Origin: Kingdonia uniflora
Taxonomy: Eukaryota > Streptophyta > Magnoliopsida > Ranunculales > Circaeasteraceae
Assembly (NCBI GenBank): GCA_014058105.1
Contig: JACGCM010000018.1
Coordinates: 620,001 to 684,000, forward strand
Reading direction: 5' to 3'
DNA: 64,000 nt
The notes below the pieces were generated by a model that ran no database searches, had not been told where the DNA came from, and saw nothing but the letters and a program-made list of their open reading frames with translations. Positions 48,342 to 59,690 of the stretch are shown in pieces; positions within the stretch are counted from its first letter, which is position 1, and the number at the start of each line of letters is the position of its first letter. The position numbers and the translations under genes are program-made.

Positions 48342-48510
48342 GACAAGTGTTCCATTCCCATTCTATGTTAGAATAGGTAGGTCAAAATAGTAGGGAAAAA
48401 GGCTTAAAAGTCGTTAACACTACTCTTATGTAGGTTTCGGCGACTAGAGCCATTACTAGTCCTTACTTCGAGAAGGCTGTAGAGTGTGGCTTTTGGCAAT
48501 AGAAGGATAA

Positions 48511-49031
48511 GGGCCTAATTTTGAAATAGATTGAAATTTCTTGAAATAGTTCTTACACCAAATATAACTGCAATAAGAATTAGTATAACCCAATATAAAA
48601 AAAACACAGGTGATTAGTGTGGCAACCTTTGAATAGGTAAAAACCACGACCTCGGCTCGAGGATTTAATAACTGTATCTTTATTGCTTGAGGCTGATATT
48701 TTAATAAGAAGTTATGATCTCTTGAGCTAAAAAAACTTGGTTCTTTCTCCTCTAGAACTCATCCCTTTTAAAGACCTCACTCTCAGTTCATTATCGTGCA
48801 TAAGCACGTTCTTCTAAAAATGGGGGCAAGTGGCAGATGGACTTGTAACTACAAGTTTATGGGAGGCAAGTGTCATTGACTCATTCTATTTTATCTATAG
48901 TATTCAAGCCACGTTCTTCATTAGTTAATGGGCTAGGTATCATTACTGATGGTGTATATCACGTGTATATTGCGTTAGTCTGGTATTGAATCAGTTCGAG
49001 TTTATCACAGCTAGAGGGACAGATCCCTATA
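48511..49031 (-). repeat. Tat LTR (left, 3' on the - strand)
   Basis: Right end ccctata then atcgccccctcg, i.e. polypurine tract plus LTR start on the - strand. Blocks ttattgcttgaggctgatattttaa-like and cgtgcataagcacgtt are shared with 52496-52996. Confidence 0.75.
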
Positions 49032-49044
49032 ATCGCCCCCTCGT
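49032..49044 (-). promoter_or_regulatory. polypurine tract of the - strand Tat composite
   Basis: + strand atcgccccctcg, i.e. CGAGGGGGCGAT on the - strand, adjoining the LTR. Confidence 0.7.
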
Positions 49045-49392
49045 AACTGAAGGCACAGGTGGCTTTAGTTTAGTAGTTCTCATCGATGTTATGAGTTGGA
49101 ATTTTTGAATGGTTTAACAAAATTAAATAATGTTTTTGGCTGACGTGGATCAATCTAGGAATTGGGAAGTATTTATTAGAGGTTGGGTTGACTGATGTAA
49201 TTGGCTATTGGGAACTGGACTGTTGTTAGGATTCTGAATATGTTTAAATGGGTATATTGGGTATGGGATTTCCCATTAGTAGTCTTTGAATGATGACTAC
49301 TTTGGAAATCTTCCCTGCATTGAATGTATGTATCTGTATAACGACTGCAGTTACTACATAGAAGTTGTCCTTCTTCTGTGTATAATTAAGGA

Positions 49393-49872
49393 ATGGTGAC
49401 AACTTGAAGTCAAGCAAGGGAAGCTAAAGTTCTTGCCAAACTACAAGAACTTCAGTGTCGATACTTTAGCACCCAGTTCCTTGATCTTCTAACTCCCACC
49501 CCTGTCAGGCCTTCCTTCCAAGGTATGGCTATTAAGGAGGTAGCGATGGCTGATGAGGATTATTGCCATTTGTATCAGTTCAACTATATGCATACATCGG
49601 GGCAGCGTTATAGGGAGTATCTTCGCTTTCTTGCGTAAAATATTGTTACTGCCGAGGAAGAGGAGGCTGGTGTCCATATCAGGAAGTATTGCCGCTATCG
49701 TCTGAGCGATTGGGTGTTGTAGGCAGAGGTGGCGGCAGAAGATCTTTGTTGCTACCATTTTCACTCTCTTGAGGAGGTTGTGGTGGTTTTAGAGGTGGCA
49801 AAAAGATGGAACCATCTTTATTTTCTTATGGAAGTGGGAGGTTTCAGAGGTGGAGAAGCTTGTAGTGCCTAA
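49393..49872 (+). pseudogene. small antisense ORF 1 of the Tat composite (160-codon frame, 3 stops)
   Basis: One continuous frame of 160 codons: MVTT-stop-SQAREAKVLAKLQELQ, FQGMAIKEVAMADEDY, SGQRYREYLRFLA-stop-NIV, AEEEEAG, then SLEEVVVVLEV. Element D carries the same order (YQGMSKGEAVEAKEEFY, GEERWACLRTLVEG, EEEDG). It starts 360 nt from the LTR boundary, antisense to it, and is the best-preserved long version of the small ORF. Function unknown. Confidence 0.5.
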
Positions 49873-50377
49873 ATTGGAAAGCTTGTTGATATCTGAGAAT
49901 TACTGTAATTTGTAGAACGATCTGTAGGAAGTTTCTGCATCTTACTGTGTTATGTAATGTACTCTGTAGTGTTCATTTTTGAGCTAATGAAACAAAAGAT
50001 TATGAAAAATTGTCTTACATCTTGTATCAGTCTTTAAATTGATTATATCGAACTGCAAAAAATAGTACTATCAGGTCAAAATAAATATGTATCAAATTGT
50101 GTGAAGAAATGTGTGAAAGATCTATTTATGAAATGGAAAAACAGTTAGTTGTTTTAAACTTATTAAAAGATGTTCATCAAGTTGCAAAAATTGTACTGTT
50201 AGAGCTATACTATATGAATATGCAGCATATAGGATATTAAATTGTGAATTGTGGAAAACAACTTAAAAATAGGTAAAAATGACATAAGGGCCTGTTATGT
50301 TAGTCTGAGAGAATGGGGAGATTGGCATTTCTATGAAATCCTTAGGCATACAGTAACTCAACGATCAATTTTTAATC
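49873..50377. other. non-coding spacer in the Tat composite
   Basis: AT-rich. No LTR end or primer-binding site recognised before the gag start at 50378. Confidence 0.4.
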
Positions 50378-52438
50378 ATGGTGACTTCCAAGCGGCTAGC
50401 CACACGAGTTCAACATGATATTTCAGTCAAACCAGATCAGTTTGCAGAGTTACGGACAAACCTCCACGTTGAAATAGAGAAACAAAATAAGCTCAAGCGT
50501 CAGTTGTTGCTCGACCGCAAGCTCCGCAAGCGAGAAAGTGAGTGTCAAACTCATCAAATAAAATTCAAATGACATGAAGAGCAAATGACAATAATACAGA
50601 ATACCTTGCAAGCCTTGCAAGACAATCAGCAAGTTACCCTTCCAAGGGAACTTGATCAAATATCAATGAACTCCTGAGATTCAGTACGAGACAGGTTGGA
50701 ACCTCAAGGAGCAACTAGTAAAGGAGCTTCTAGACATCAACGTAATGATTTATATATACCAGAAGCTTCAATTTATTTGGGACAAGAAGATCAGTCTGAT
50801 ATCACTAGAGGACGTAGGCCATCAAAAAATTAAGAAGAAGACTAGGCCCTTAATATAGCATGCTAGCTCGTGAACGTTTTACCGAGGGTAGTGGTACTCA
50901 TAACTCCTGACCTGCACGCTAAGTCTATTAAGCACCTAGGTAGTACGTCACACAGGAACACATGGATCAGTGAGTTAAGAAATTAATCAAAGTTTTAGCT
51001 TGGCATTTAGGAGGATTTGACCAAATTATAAGGTAGTCTGATCACCAAAGATTTGTTTAATATGGAAGTGCTGATAGGTTTCCATACTCCAAAGATACAT
51101 AAATACAAAGATACAGATCCAAAAGAACACATTCAACAATTCTGTGACTTACTAGGATTGTATTCCAACTTAAACCATATTTTGTGTCATCTATTTGCCA
51201 CAAGTCTACTGGGAGAGCCGCTCTGGTAGTTCCATTCTCTGCCTGAAGATTCAATCCTCATATTCGACCAACTACAAAAGATTTTTGTCAAAATGTATGC
51301 TCAAAATAAAGATAAAGAAGATAATTTGTGCACTCTTATTAGTTTCAAACAGTCTTAAAGAGAGAAGCTCGAGGTCTTTGCAAATAAATTTCTAGAACTC
51401 ACCCGAAAGGTTGATAATCTCGATTAGAAAACATTCGTTTTTACATTTACCAATGTACTGCAGATCAATTGTAAAGCAAAGGAGCATCTTTTCATGAACA
51501 AACCCTCGAACTTGGAAGACATGATTACCAAGGCCAATGGGTATGTCAACCTTGAAAGGATGATAACCGAAAGGCATAAATCAACTAAAAATGCCTTAAC
51601 CACGAAAGGTCAAAGCATAAATAGCAGCAGTGAACAAAAGGATGGCCAGGGTGATTAAAAGTGAGATAAAGCAAATATAGGTATATTTTAAAAAGACAAT
51701 TTACTACCCAAACCGGTCCTTCCAAAGATGAATGTCAGGATCTCAGCGATCTATCCCTTACTAGAGAAAGATAAATTTTATCGTGTGTCATAGCCTGTGG
51801 ATTCAAACAATGGCAAACCGTATTGTATGCACCACAAGGTAGCTCATCATAAAACTGATAACTATTACGCTTTACTGAGATTACTAGAATATATTTTTAA
51901 AGACGGGAGAATGCACGAGTACATTATTGACCTTGAAGGATGCAAGAATGGAAGCTATAAGACGTAAGTCGAAGTAGTTCCGATTAAAGATTAATCCGAC
52001 GAGAAATGTTTGTTTCACATGTACGACAACAACATGATCAAGATCCACTAGATCGACAACTTTACAAAATTCAAGAGGAGGAGGTTAACGGAATGCTGCG
52101 GCCTTACATTTTAGGATAATGAAGTTAAACTTCTTCCTAAATCAAGCAATCGATGAACAAGGATTTTAATTGAGGATTATGATATCTGTCATGTCAAGTT
52201 TCCACATCACGAGACTCTGGTTATTATGCATAAGATGAAGAAATTCGTCATGCATACCATAACGATCGATACTGGTAGTTGTATAAAAATCCTTTTTCAG
52301 AGCATAATCAAGCAAATGGGATTAGCAGATCAAGTTATACCAAGCGACATTGAAATCAATAGTTTTAATGGATCTAAAGAAAAATGAGCTGGAAAGATCA
52401 TCCTACCTGTTACCGCTGATCCACCACTATCGACGTTC
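50378..52438 (+). pseudogene. gag-protease segment of a Tat element, inverted relative to flanking LTRs
   Basis: Starts MVTSKRLATRVQHDIS with a helical N-terminus. Capsid domain at about 51057-51560: MEVLIGFHTPKIHKYKDTDP, SLLGEPLW, LEDMITKANGYVNLERM. Protease at 52235-52400 has TIDTGSCIKILFQSIIKQMG (Asp-Thr-Gly kept). Closely similar in wording to gag-protease of element B. Ends abruptly near 52430 at the tRNA-like segment; RT and everything after are missing. Stops throughout. Confidence 0.7.
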
Positions 52439-52488
52439 AGTGGCTTTTAACCATGTGGTCATGGGTTCGAGTCTCACAGACAGCGCTA
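52439..52488 (+). tRNA. 3' half of a tRNA-Lys(UUU)-like sequence at an LTR primer-binding site
   Basis: 50 nt spaced exactly as a tRNA from the anticodon arm to the 3' end: loop CTTTTAA (anticodon TTT), variable loop TGGTC, T arm ATGGG-TTCGAGT-CTCAC, acceptor AGACAGC, discriminator G, then CTA (CCA with one change). Lies 7 nt from the LTR at 52496. Its complement on the - strand begins like the plant gypsy PBS TTGGCGCCGTCTGTGGG and continues about 30 nt further into tRNA sequence. It is a retroelement-associated tRNA copy, not a tRNA gene (no 5' half, no A box). Confidence 0.7.
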
Positions 52489-52495
52489 AATATAA

Positions 52496-52996
52496 TGGTC
52501 TAATTTCAAAATAGCTTGAAATACTTTGTACCTATGACAAGAATTAATATTGCCCAATATAAAAATTATACAGGGGATTAACATTGAAACCTTTAAATAG
52601 GTAAAAACTATGACCTCAGTTTGAGGATTTTGTTACTGTATTTTTATTGCTTGAGGCTGATATTTTGAATCCAAGTTATGATCTCTTGAGCTAGATAAAC
52701 TTGGTCCTTTCTCCTCTGGAACTCATCATTTTATAGACCTCACTCTCAGTTTATTATCGTGCATAAGCACGTTCTCCTTAAAATGGGGGCAAATTGCAGT
52801 TGGACTTGTAACTGCAAGTTCATAGGAGACTGGTGTCTTTGACTCATACTATTTTTCATTTGTAGTGCTCAGGCCACATTCTTCATTAGTTAGTAGTCTA
52901 GGTTTTATTGCTGATGGTGTATGTCATATGTATATTGCGTGAGTCTGGTATTAAATCAGTTTGAGTTTATCATAGCTCGAGGGACAAGTCCCTACA
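52496..52996 (-). repeat. Tat LTR (right, 5' on the - strand)
   Basis: tggtctaattt ... gtccctaca. Same family as 48511-49031; shares ctcactctcagtt, cgtgcataagcacgtt and attgcgt.agtctggta. Confidence 0.75.
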
Positions 52997-53080
52997 GGAA
53001 GCAAAGGACCTTCTATGCTTTTCTCCCTAGGTTTTTCTTTGATGCCTATTCTTCAATCTTGATTGCTTGATTATTCATGT

Positions 53081-54268
53081 CTATAGTCTCTAAAGCTAGC
53101 AGGGATGCTAACTTGTGGTATAAGTATAATAACAATTGCATTCACCTATCTAGGATTGAAAGAAGTTGTTAATTGCACTCACCAAGTCATCTCCTATAAT
53201 TTTCCAAGCCTTCTTTTGTAAAGAGAAAAGTAAAGCCATCAGGTCCAGGAGCTTTGTCATTAGGAATACCAGACAGAGCTACAGTGATCTCATCTATTGA
53301 TATTACTCTGGCAGGCTCCCCCTTGTGATGATCAATGAGAGCATTAACAGCCGCAGATTGAATAGTATCAAGAATGGTGTTATTATATGCATTAGTGTAG
53401 GGACCTCCTAATATAGATTGGAAGTATTCCACCCCAGCTCTTCCAATTGTAACATCATCCTCAATATTATTACCATGGATGTCATCAATGCTCAAGATCT
53501 TGTTTTTAACTCACCTATCTTGCATGGATCTATGGAAGAAACAAGTATTGCTGTCCCCAAGTTGTAGCCACTGTATTATGGATTTTTATCTAGTTTTGGC
53601 CTCTTCGCACCTAGAAAGATAAGAGAAATAGGTGAGGGCTTTTCTCACATTGTCAGCTAGACTCTAGTTTAGAGGGTCAGTATGGAGTCTGTCTTGAACA
53701 TCAGTGTGGGTTGTCTTAGCAGCTTTAACATGCTCCTTAAATTGAGTATAACTTGTAGAGAGTACCTTTTTTAATCTTTTTTTAACTAGTTTCATTTATT
53801 TGGAAAAGATGTAAGTAGGGTTGCCTATAATTGTGTTGTTCAGCCAACATTCATCAACAATCTGCTAAAATTACTGTCACCAGCCCATAAATATAGAATT
53901 TAAATAGGATGTGGTCTTTTTTATTACCATCCACAAAGGCTAAGACAATTGGGCTATCATTAGATATGCCTGCCTACAAAAAAATGGCTTTATCATTGTT
54001 AAAATTGTTTATCCTTATCAATTTTAATGTCAATCTTGTTGCCCTAGTTGTTTTTATTTGTCCAGGCCAATCAACTGCCCCTAAATTTGCTGTCAACCAA
54101 GCTAGCCTTAATTGTATGATCAAGGAGATCTTTAATGTTAAAAGGCCTGACTAGTCTACTGCCAACCTTCTCTTGAGTATTCATGACAAAGTTATAGTCT
54201 CTCATAAGATCCCAAGGGAAACTGTTGGTGGCACCATAGTCACTTATCTCAGTATACAAAGTTCTTCT
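53081..54268 (-). pseudogene. LINE piece 2 (endonuclease end and RT start)
   Basis: On the - strand: TEISDYGATNSFPWDLMRDY then VMNTQEKVGSRL (GDFN-type position) at 54250-54130, LAWTNKNN at about 54060, then SIDEITVALSGIPNDKAPG (PDG) at 53300-53230 and NAIVIILIPQVSIPASFRDY near 53110. This order, apurinic endonuclease then RT, is that of L1-type ORF2. Broken by stops. Ends where the Tat composite is inserted. Confidence 0.75.
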
Positions 54269-54430
54269 TGTTGAAATAAGAAGGGGAGGAAAATATTGAT
54301 ATTTAAAGATTATAATTATTACAAGCTTTACTACTCTTTATATAACAGGGAGTCACTATACTACTTCTATTACAAGCCAATATGGGACTTAAGGAGGAGT
54401 ACATGTGTTGACACACAATATCTTCCAACA
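54269..54430 (-). repeat. left LTR of the short-LTR element (162 bp)
   Basis: tgttgaaataagaagg ... atcttccaaca; contains actctttatataacag (TATA box on the - strand). Confidence 0.85.
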
Positions 54431-54789
54431 CGCGTTGATACAAACATGCTCGTATCAAGGTGGATGACAATAAGAGAACAAAATAGATAGTCCCTCACAA
54501 AGATACAATCTCTCCCATACTAATAAAAGAATTGAAGTTCCCCCTGATAAACCTTCTTCCAGTATTTCTTTTTGAAGCAGTAGAAACATTTCACAGCTTT
54601 ACACATTACACATAAAATCAGTGGCAGTAATATCCAACTCGCCATTTTTCCCATGTATGATTTCATAACAAAAAGTTGTGAAATCAGCTGTAGCTGCCGA
54701 CTTGCCCATTTTCTCATGTATGGATAATATGAATATCTTGAATAAATACTGAGGAAATGAAGAAACACATGTAAAACTGAAAAGACAGT

Positions 54790-54970
54790 AAAAGAGATAA
54801 TCGGTTGAAGAAGAGATAATCACTAGATGTAGAGATGATCACTTGAGAGAGGGAAAGAAAAAAATTACTCAAATAATAGATAATCACTCGAGGAAGAAGG
54901 AATTACTTGAGTAATTGAGAAGCACTCGAAGAAAAAATCACTCGGGGAAGAGATAATCGTGGTAGAAGGA
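54790..54970. repeat. irregular short tandem repeats
   Basis: Five to six variants of gagataatcactcgaggaag, spaced 20-40 bp, inside the short-LTR element. A further copy-like stretch (aatcactcgaggaaaag) occurs near 58990, on the other side of chromovirus copy 2, as expected for one interrupted internal region. Confidence 0.6.
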
Positions 54971-55059
54971 ATTCAACATCTTGACCCATGAAACCGTATT
55001 AACGATGAAAGAAATGGCAAAAAAATTATAGTAATTCAAATTGAAATCAGTAAAGAAAG

Positions 55060-55530
55060 TGATAAAAATAACCAACAGTTATAAATTCTGATCCACAATC
55101 GAATTGAGATTTAATCTAATCTAAGAATAAATACGAAGAACAAACCAATTGGTGGGAGAATTTCCCTATTAGAGTTTCAATTGCTCAATGATTTAATTTT
55201 TATTGATTTCCTCTACAAACCCTAAGTCTCTCTTTTAAAACTTGGATCCTCTCTCTTTGCCTAGCCTTGCCCTTTAATAGAGGTTACAAGTTTTTAGTTG
55301 AAAAATTAGACCAAAATGCCCTTTACACAACCTGAAATTATGTTAAATCGCGCCTCTATTCGGGCATAACCATTTTTTGTTCGAATAGACTAAGTGTATT
55401 CGAATAAACTTTTGAGTTTATTCGAATAGGTTTCTCAGACTAGTGTTTATTTGAATAGATTCAAGACCTTAAGTTATTTGAACGACTTGGTCAAAAATGC
55501 CTAAAAGCATACCTAGATTTTCCTGGATCA
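55060..55530 (-). repeat. 3' LTR of chromovirus copy 2 (left)
   Basis: Shares gcctagccttgccctttaatag, acctaatctaag-like and tcgcgcctctattcgg with the right copy. Several TTCGAA-type half-palindromes between 55375 and 55490. Confidence 0.65.
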
Positions 55531-55539
55531 TGGCTCCCC

Positions 55540-58330
55540 CCTTTAGGAGCCTTGAGATCCTACTCATGCTAATAATGGAGATGAGGAAATGCGGCCATAC
55601 ATATTTCCCTGTTGTACTACTTCGACTTGCTAGGTAGTTGACATTTCTTCCCAACTCGGAACAACTCGATACTACCCCGTCTTGTAGCATGAACTTACCT
55701 CTCTAGAGTACTATCCTCCTACAATGGATCTTCACATTCCATCCATAAGTCATCAACTTACGGTAGGCAAGTATCGATTGTAATGTCCTCATCTAAAAGA
55801 GATGGCTCAAGAAGCTTCAAATGCTCGACATTAATCACCGAATACATCTTCATGAAATATGGCATATCAAATTAGAATGCGTTGTCACCAATCTTCTTGA
55901 GTATTGTAAATGGTCCATAATGGATTGGCTTGAGTATCTTACTTTATCTCTTAAGTCGTTCCTTACCCAAATGTAACCAAACTAGGCCGCCCTCCTGAAA
56001 AGTACACTCAACCCGATGCTTGTCGTGTAGAGCCTAATACTTTACTCGAGTGTTCATTAGCTGTACTTCAACTACTTTATGAACTCTACTTATCTTCTTA
56101 ATAAAGTACTGAGCTTTAACTTGTTCCTCTTCCTCCATCCCTGATACCATCTGTCACCAAGGCTTAAAGCTATATCAAAGGGGATTTGAGGTAAGCACCC
56201 CAAATAAACATCAAATATAGGCTTCAAAGTGGAACCAAGAATCACCCAGCTAAAATCAAACTGAAGATACGATAAACTCTCATCCCAAGTCTTAGGATGC
56301 TTAGAATAGAATCCCCAGAGTAAATGAACCAAAGTACGATTAACGACCACTATTTTCCCGTCAGTCTGTGGATGAAAGGTGGTACTTCACTTCAACTTAG
56401 TGTCCATCATCTCCAATAACGATTTACAAAAATGACCTAAAAATTAGCTATCCCTATCATTAATAATAGAGGAAAGGAGCCTAAAATACTTCCAAACGTC
56501 TCTAAAAAGCAATCGCGTTGCTCCGTCTCTGGTGACCATCTTCTGGCAAGGGATAAAAACTACTATCTTGCTGAATAAATTTACCACCACAAACAAATAG
56601 TCCTTCTTACACTTGGTCATGGGAAAACCACCCATAAAATTTACCGAAATGTTCTCATAAGGTCAGTTAGGAACTTGTAATGGTAAGTACAGTCATAACT
56701 TTCGATTGGAAGGCTTCGTTGTATTGCATAGAACACAACCACGAACCATACGAGTAACATTCACCTGCATCCTCGGCAAATAGACATAATGCTGCAAATT
56801 TAAAAGATTCTTTTGAACATCAAAATAACCTGCAATCCCGAATGGTCTCCACCCTCAGGAATACTTAGTAGACTACCCCTATAAATAAAACCTTCCTTCA
56901 ATACATTCTGACATGTCTTACCTTGCAATAACTTTTGGTAAATCATACAGAGCTCATTGCCATCATCATACCCAGTAACATATTAGGACAGTACAATAGG
57001 TTGTATCTGCATAGCTACCAATAAAGTAAAAATAGCTGGTAATGGGGGTTGAGATAATATATCAGCCATTTTGTTGTCCACTCCTTTCTTATACTTAATA
57101 ATCAACGTGAATTATTGTAGGTACAACACCTACTTCATATGGCGAGTTTACGATAGATTGGACTGCGTAGATAAGAATTGTAATTGTCTATGACCGAATG
57201 TACCACAACCTCCTTACCCAATAAGTAACTGTGGTAATGCTTCACTGATTGATATAATGTGTAGAACTCTTTATCATTGGTAAGATAGCTGGTGTACTGC
57301 TCCTATAAACATCTCAGAATGGTAGGCAATTGACTTCTTATCCTTCAATAAAATTGACCCTAATACATAGTCGGATGCATCTGCTTTACAAATTCGGTAA
57401 TCTTAACACTAGTGCATCCATAATCTTGCGCTCCAATAACTAAAAAGTCTTCTCATGGTGATCTTCCCACATAAACTTCACATCGGCCTTTGTCAAGGAA
57501 TGCAACGGTGCCGCAATCTGTATAAAATACCGAATAAACTTCTATAAATACTGACAGGAACCCATAAAACTTCTGACTTCCATCACTGTACGGTGTCCTA
57601 GCCAATCAGTAATGACGGATACCATCCCTTAATCTACCTTAAGCTCACCTCTACCAATAATAAATCCCAAGTATACAAGCTCATTCTTCCCAAACTCGTA
57701 CTTCTTCCTATTTAGAAAGAGTTATTGTGATTGCAACGCAACCAATACATTGTGTATATGCACAAGGTGCTCCTCTTATGTTTGACTATATAGAAAGATA
57801 TCATTTAAATACGCAAATCATGAAATCATCAATAAAAGTATAAAGTACCTCATTCGAACTTTACATAAGCCAAAAGGCATCACCATCTACTCGAAGAGTC
57901 TTTGTTTTGTTTTGAAAGCTATCTTCTATGTATCTTCTTCACGGATTCTAACTTGATGGTAACTTAACTTAGGATCCAGCTTGGTAAAAAACTAGGCCTT
58001 CAACAACTCATCAAAAAGCTCATCAATTCGCGGAAGTAGATAACAATTCTTCATAATAATCTAGTTTAGCGCGAGATAATTCGCACATATTCCCCAAGAC
58101 CCATCCTTCTTCGGCACAAATAATACCAGTGAACCACAAGGTAAGCAACTCGGATTTTTAACCCTTTGCTCTAGAAGATCTTTTACCTATTTTTTGATCT
58201 CATCAGAATTGGATACAGAAGTCTGATACAACCCAATATCGGGTAGTCATTTATCATTCACCAAGGTGATATCATGCTCCATATCCCTCTTACACCCATC
58301 TCTAAATTTTTCTTTTAGTTTTAGTTAAGT
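55540..58330 (-). pseudogene. pol (RT-RNase H-integrase) of chromovirus copy 2
   Basis: Read right to left: VLFVPKKDGSWGICANYLAL and FGLC at 58150-57860; the catalytic box is degraded (AYLND near 57815, where YLDD is required); LGFIIGRGELKVD at 57680-57640; RNase H remnants to about 57170; integrase zinc finger (CVLCNTTKPSNRKL) at 56740-56700; core KKDYLFVVVNLFSKIVVFIP at 56610-56550; HPKTWDESLSYLQFDFS at 56300-56250 and GCLPQIPFDIALSLGD at 56200-56150; chromodomain region decayed. Many stops. Gag and protease absent. Confidence 0.7.
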
Positions 58331-58389
58331 TTTCAGCAAATCATTAATGGACTCATATGAATCATTTTCGTTTGCTTGAGTCAGTCACG

Positions 58390-58864
58390 TGTAGAGACCA
58401 TAAACTACAATTCCCCGAGAATTATTAATTAAAAATATGTTTCCAATTAGTCTATAAATGAATTGAGATTGACCTAATCTAAGAATTAATGCGAAGAATA
58501 AAACAATGGGCAGGAAAATTTACCTTTTGGAGCTTTAGTTACTTAATAATTTAATTTCAATTAAATTCCTCTAAAATCCTGAAGTCTATCTTGCAAAACT
58601 TAGATCCTCTCAGTTTGCCTAGGCTTGCCCTTTAATAGATGTTACAAGTTTCTAGTTACAGAGTCTGACAAAAATGTCCTTCACACGACCAAAAGCTATG
58701 CTAAATCACGCCTCTGTTCGGACAAACCGAGTGTATTAAAATTGACTTTGGAGCTTATTCGAATAGGTTACACGAATAGACCTTAAGTCATTCGAACGAC
58801 TACCAATCTCGCTTAAGAAACTTGGTCAAAATGCCTAAAAATAGACCCAAATCCTCTTGGATCA
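58390..58864 (-). repeat. 5' LTR of chromovirus copy 2 (right)
   Basis: tgtagagaccat ... cttggatca. The adjacent internal bases do not give a recognisable primer site. Confidence 0.6.
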
Positions 58865-59438
58865 AAATATCTCTTTAAAAATCTCAATTTTTGAACTACA
58901 ACTTGTGGACTAGGCAGAAAAAATAAGATATTCACTAAAGGAATAGAGAAAATTAATCTTGGAAATAAAATCTGCTTGGGGAATGATGAATCACTCGAGG
59001 AAAAGAAGTATATCATGATTGAGGTGGAAGGAAGCCTTCATCCGATCCAAAGAAAGAAATTGCATCTCGCAACAGGTACAAAAAAAATTGTCTTTCATGA
59101 AAAATAAGAGATAATCGAGTCCATAATAGATATAGAGAGAAAGCTTAGCAAGTCAATCAGGTCAAACTAAGTAAATGGGCGAAGCGAAAATAGTAAAATG
59201 GAAAGACAAAATAATGTTAGGTCGACTTCAAGCTGTATGGCCGCTACTATGAAGCAAAATAACGTTAGGGTTGTGCTAAATTTGAAGCAAACCTTTTTAT
59301 TTATTCTAAAACCTAGAAAGATTGAAAAAAGAAGAGAAAAGAAAACATACTTTAGTTGTCCAGCGATGACAAAGGCCACCACCGACAGAAGCGTAAAACC
59401 ATTCAGTCGTCTACAAGATCGAATATGCTCTTATACCA

Positions 59439-59600
59439 TATTGAAATAAGAAGGTGAGGAAAATATTAATATTCCAAGATTCTAATTATTATAAACTTTA
59501 CTACTCTTTATATAATAGGGGGCCACTAAACTTATTCTATTACTAACCAATGTAGGACTAAAGGAGAAGTATATATGTTGACGTACTATATCCTCTAACA
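59439..59600 (-). repeat. right LTR of the short-LTR element (162 bp)
   Basis: Same length as the left copy; tattgaaataagaagg ... tcctctaaca. The right copy's TA instead of TG at its left end is a point change. Confidence 0.85.
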
Positions 59601-59690
59601 CTTCTTTTACCATAGTTGTTATTGCCATAAATAATAGATAATATGAATTTTGGCATACGTGCAATGGTAATCTTTATCTTGAGTGTGTAA
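59601..59690 (-). pseudogene. LINE piece 1 (endonuclease middle)
   Basis: On the - strand: ITIARMPKFILSIIYGNNNY then GKR, matching the V-Y-G-x-N region of L1-type endonucleases. Followed on the right by the LTR of Tat element D. The N-terminal endonuclease part is not in the window. Confidence 0.65.

Larger units (their letters stand above)
48342..53080. mobile_element. rearranged Tat composite inserted in the LINE
   Basis: Between two LINE pieces that join as DYR / SCCTIFYK. Contains two - strand LTRs of one family (48511-49031 and 52496-52996), a polypurine tract and a small antisense ORF at the left, and at the right a primer-site/tRNA segment fused to a gag-protease piece that points the wrong way (+). 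Pol is missing. About 170 bp at the left edge and 84 bp at the right edge are unassigned. No clear target duplication. Confidence 0.6.
55060..58864 (-). mobile_element. chromovirus copy 2, internally deleted
   Basis: LTRs at about 55060-55530 and 58390-58864 flank a 2.9-kb interior with RT, RNase H and integrase but no gag or protease. A gggggagcca polypurine-like tract (- strand) precedes the left LTR. Nested inside the short-LTR element. Same family as copy 1 by pol wording; the outer limit of the left LTR is uncertain by some tens of bp. Confidence 0.7.
54269..59600 (-). mobile_element. short-LTR copia-like element with perfect 5-bp target duplication, hosting chromovirus copy 2
   Basis: Direct 162-bp LTRs at 54269-54430 and 59439-59600, and CTTCT duplicated at 54264-54268 and 59601-59605. 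A TGGTATAAGAGC primer site (rc of 59427-59438) adjoins the right LTR, so the element is on the - strand and Met-tRNA primed. Its own interior (54431-55059 and 58865-59438) is about 1.2 kb without recognisable pol, so it is likely non-autonomous. The LINE joins in frame (YGKR / LYTEISDYG) when it is removed. Confidence 0.85.

Noticed and set aside
48342..53080. Simple full-length - strand Tat element with LTRs at 48.5 and 53.0 kb
   Set aside because: Gag-protease points the wrong way and pol is missing; flanking 5-mers (gataa, ggaag) are not a duplication.
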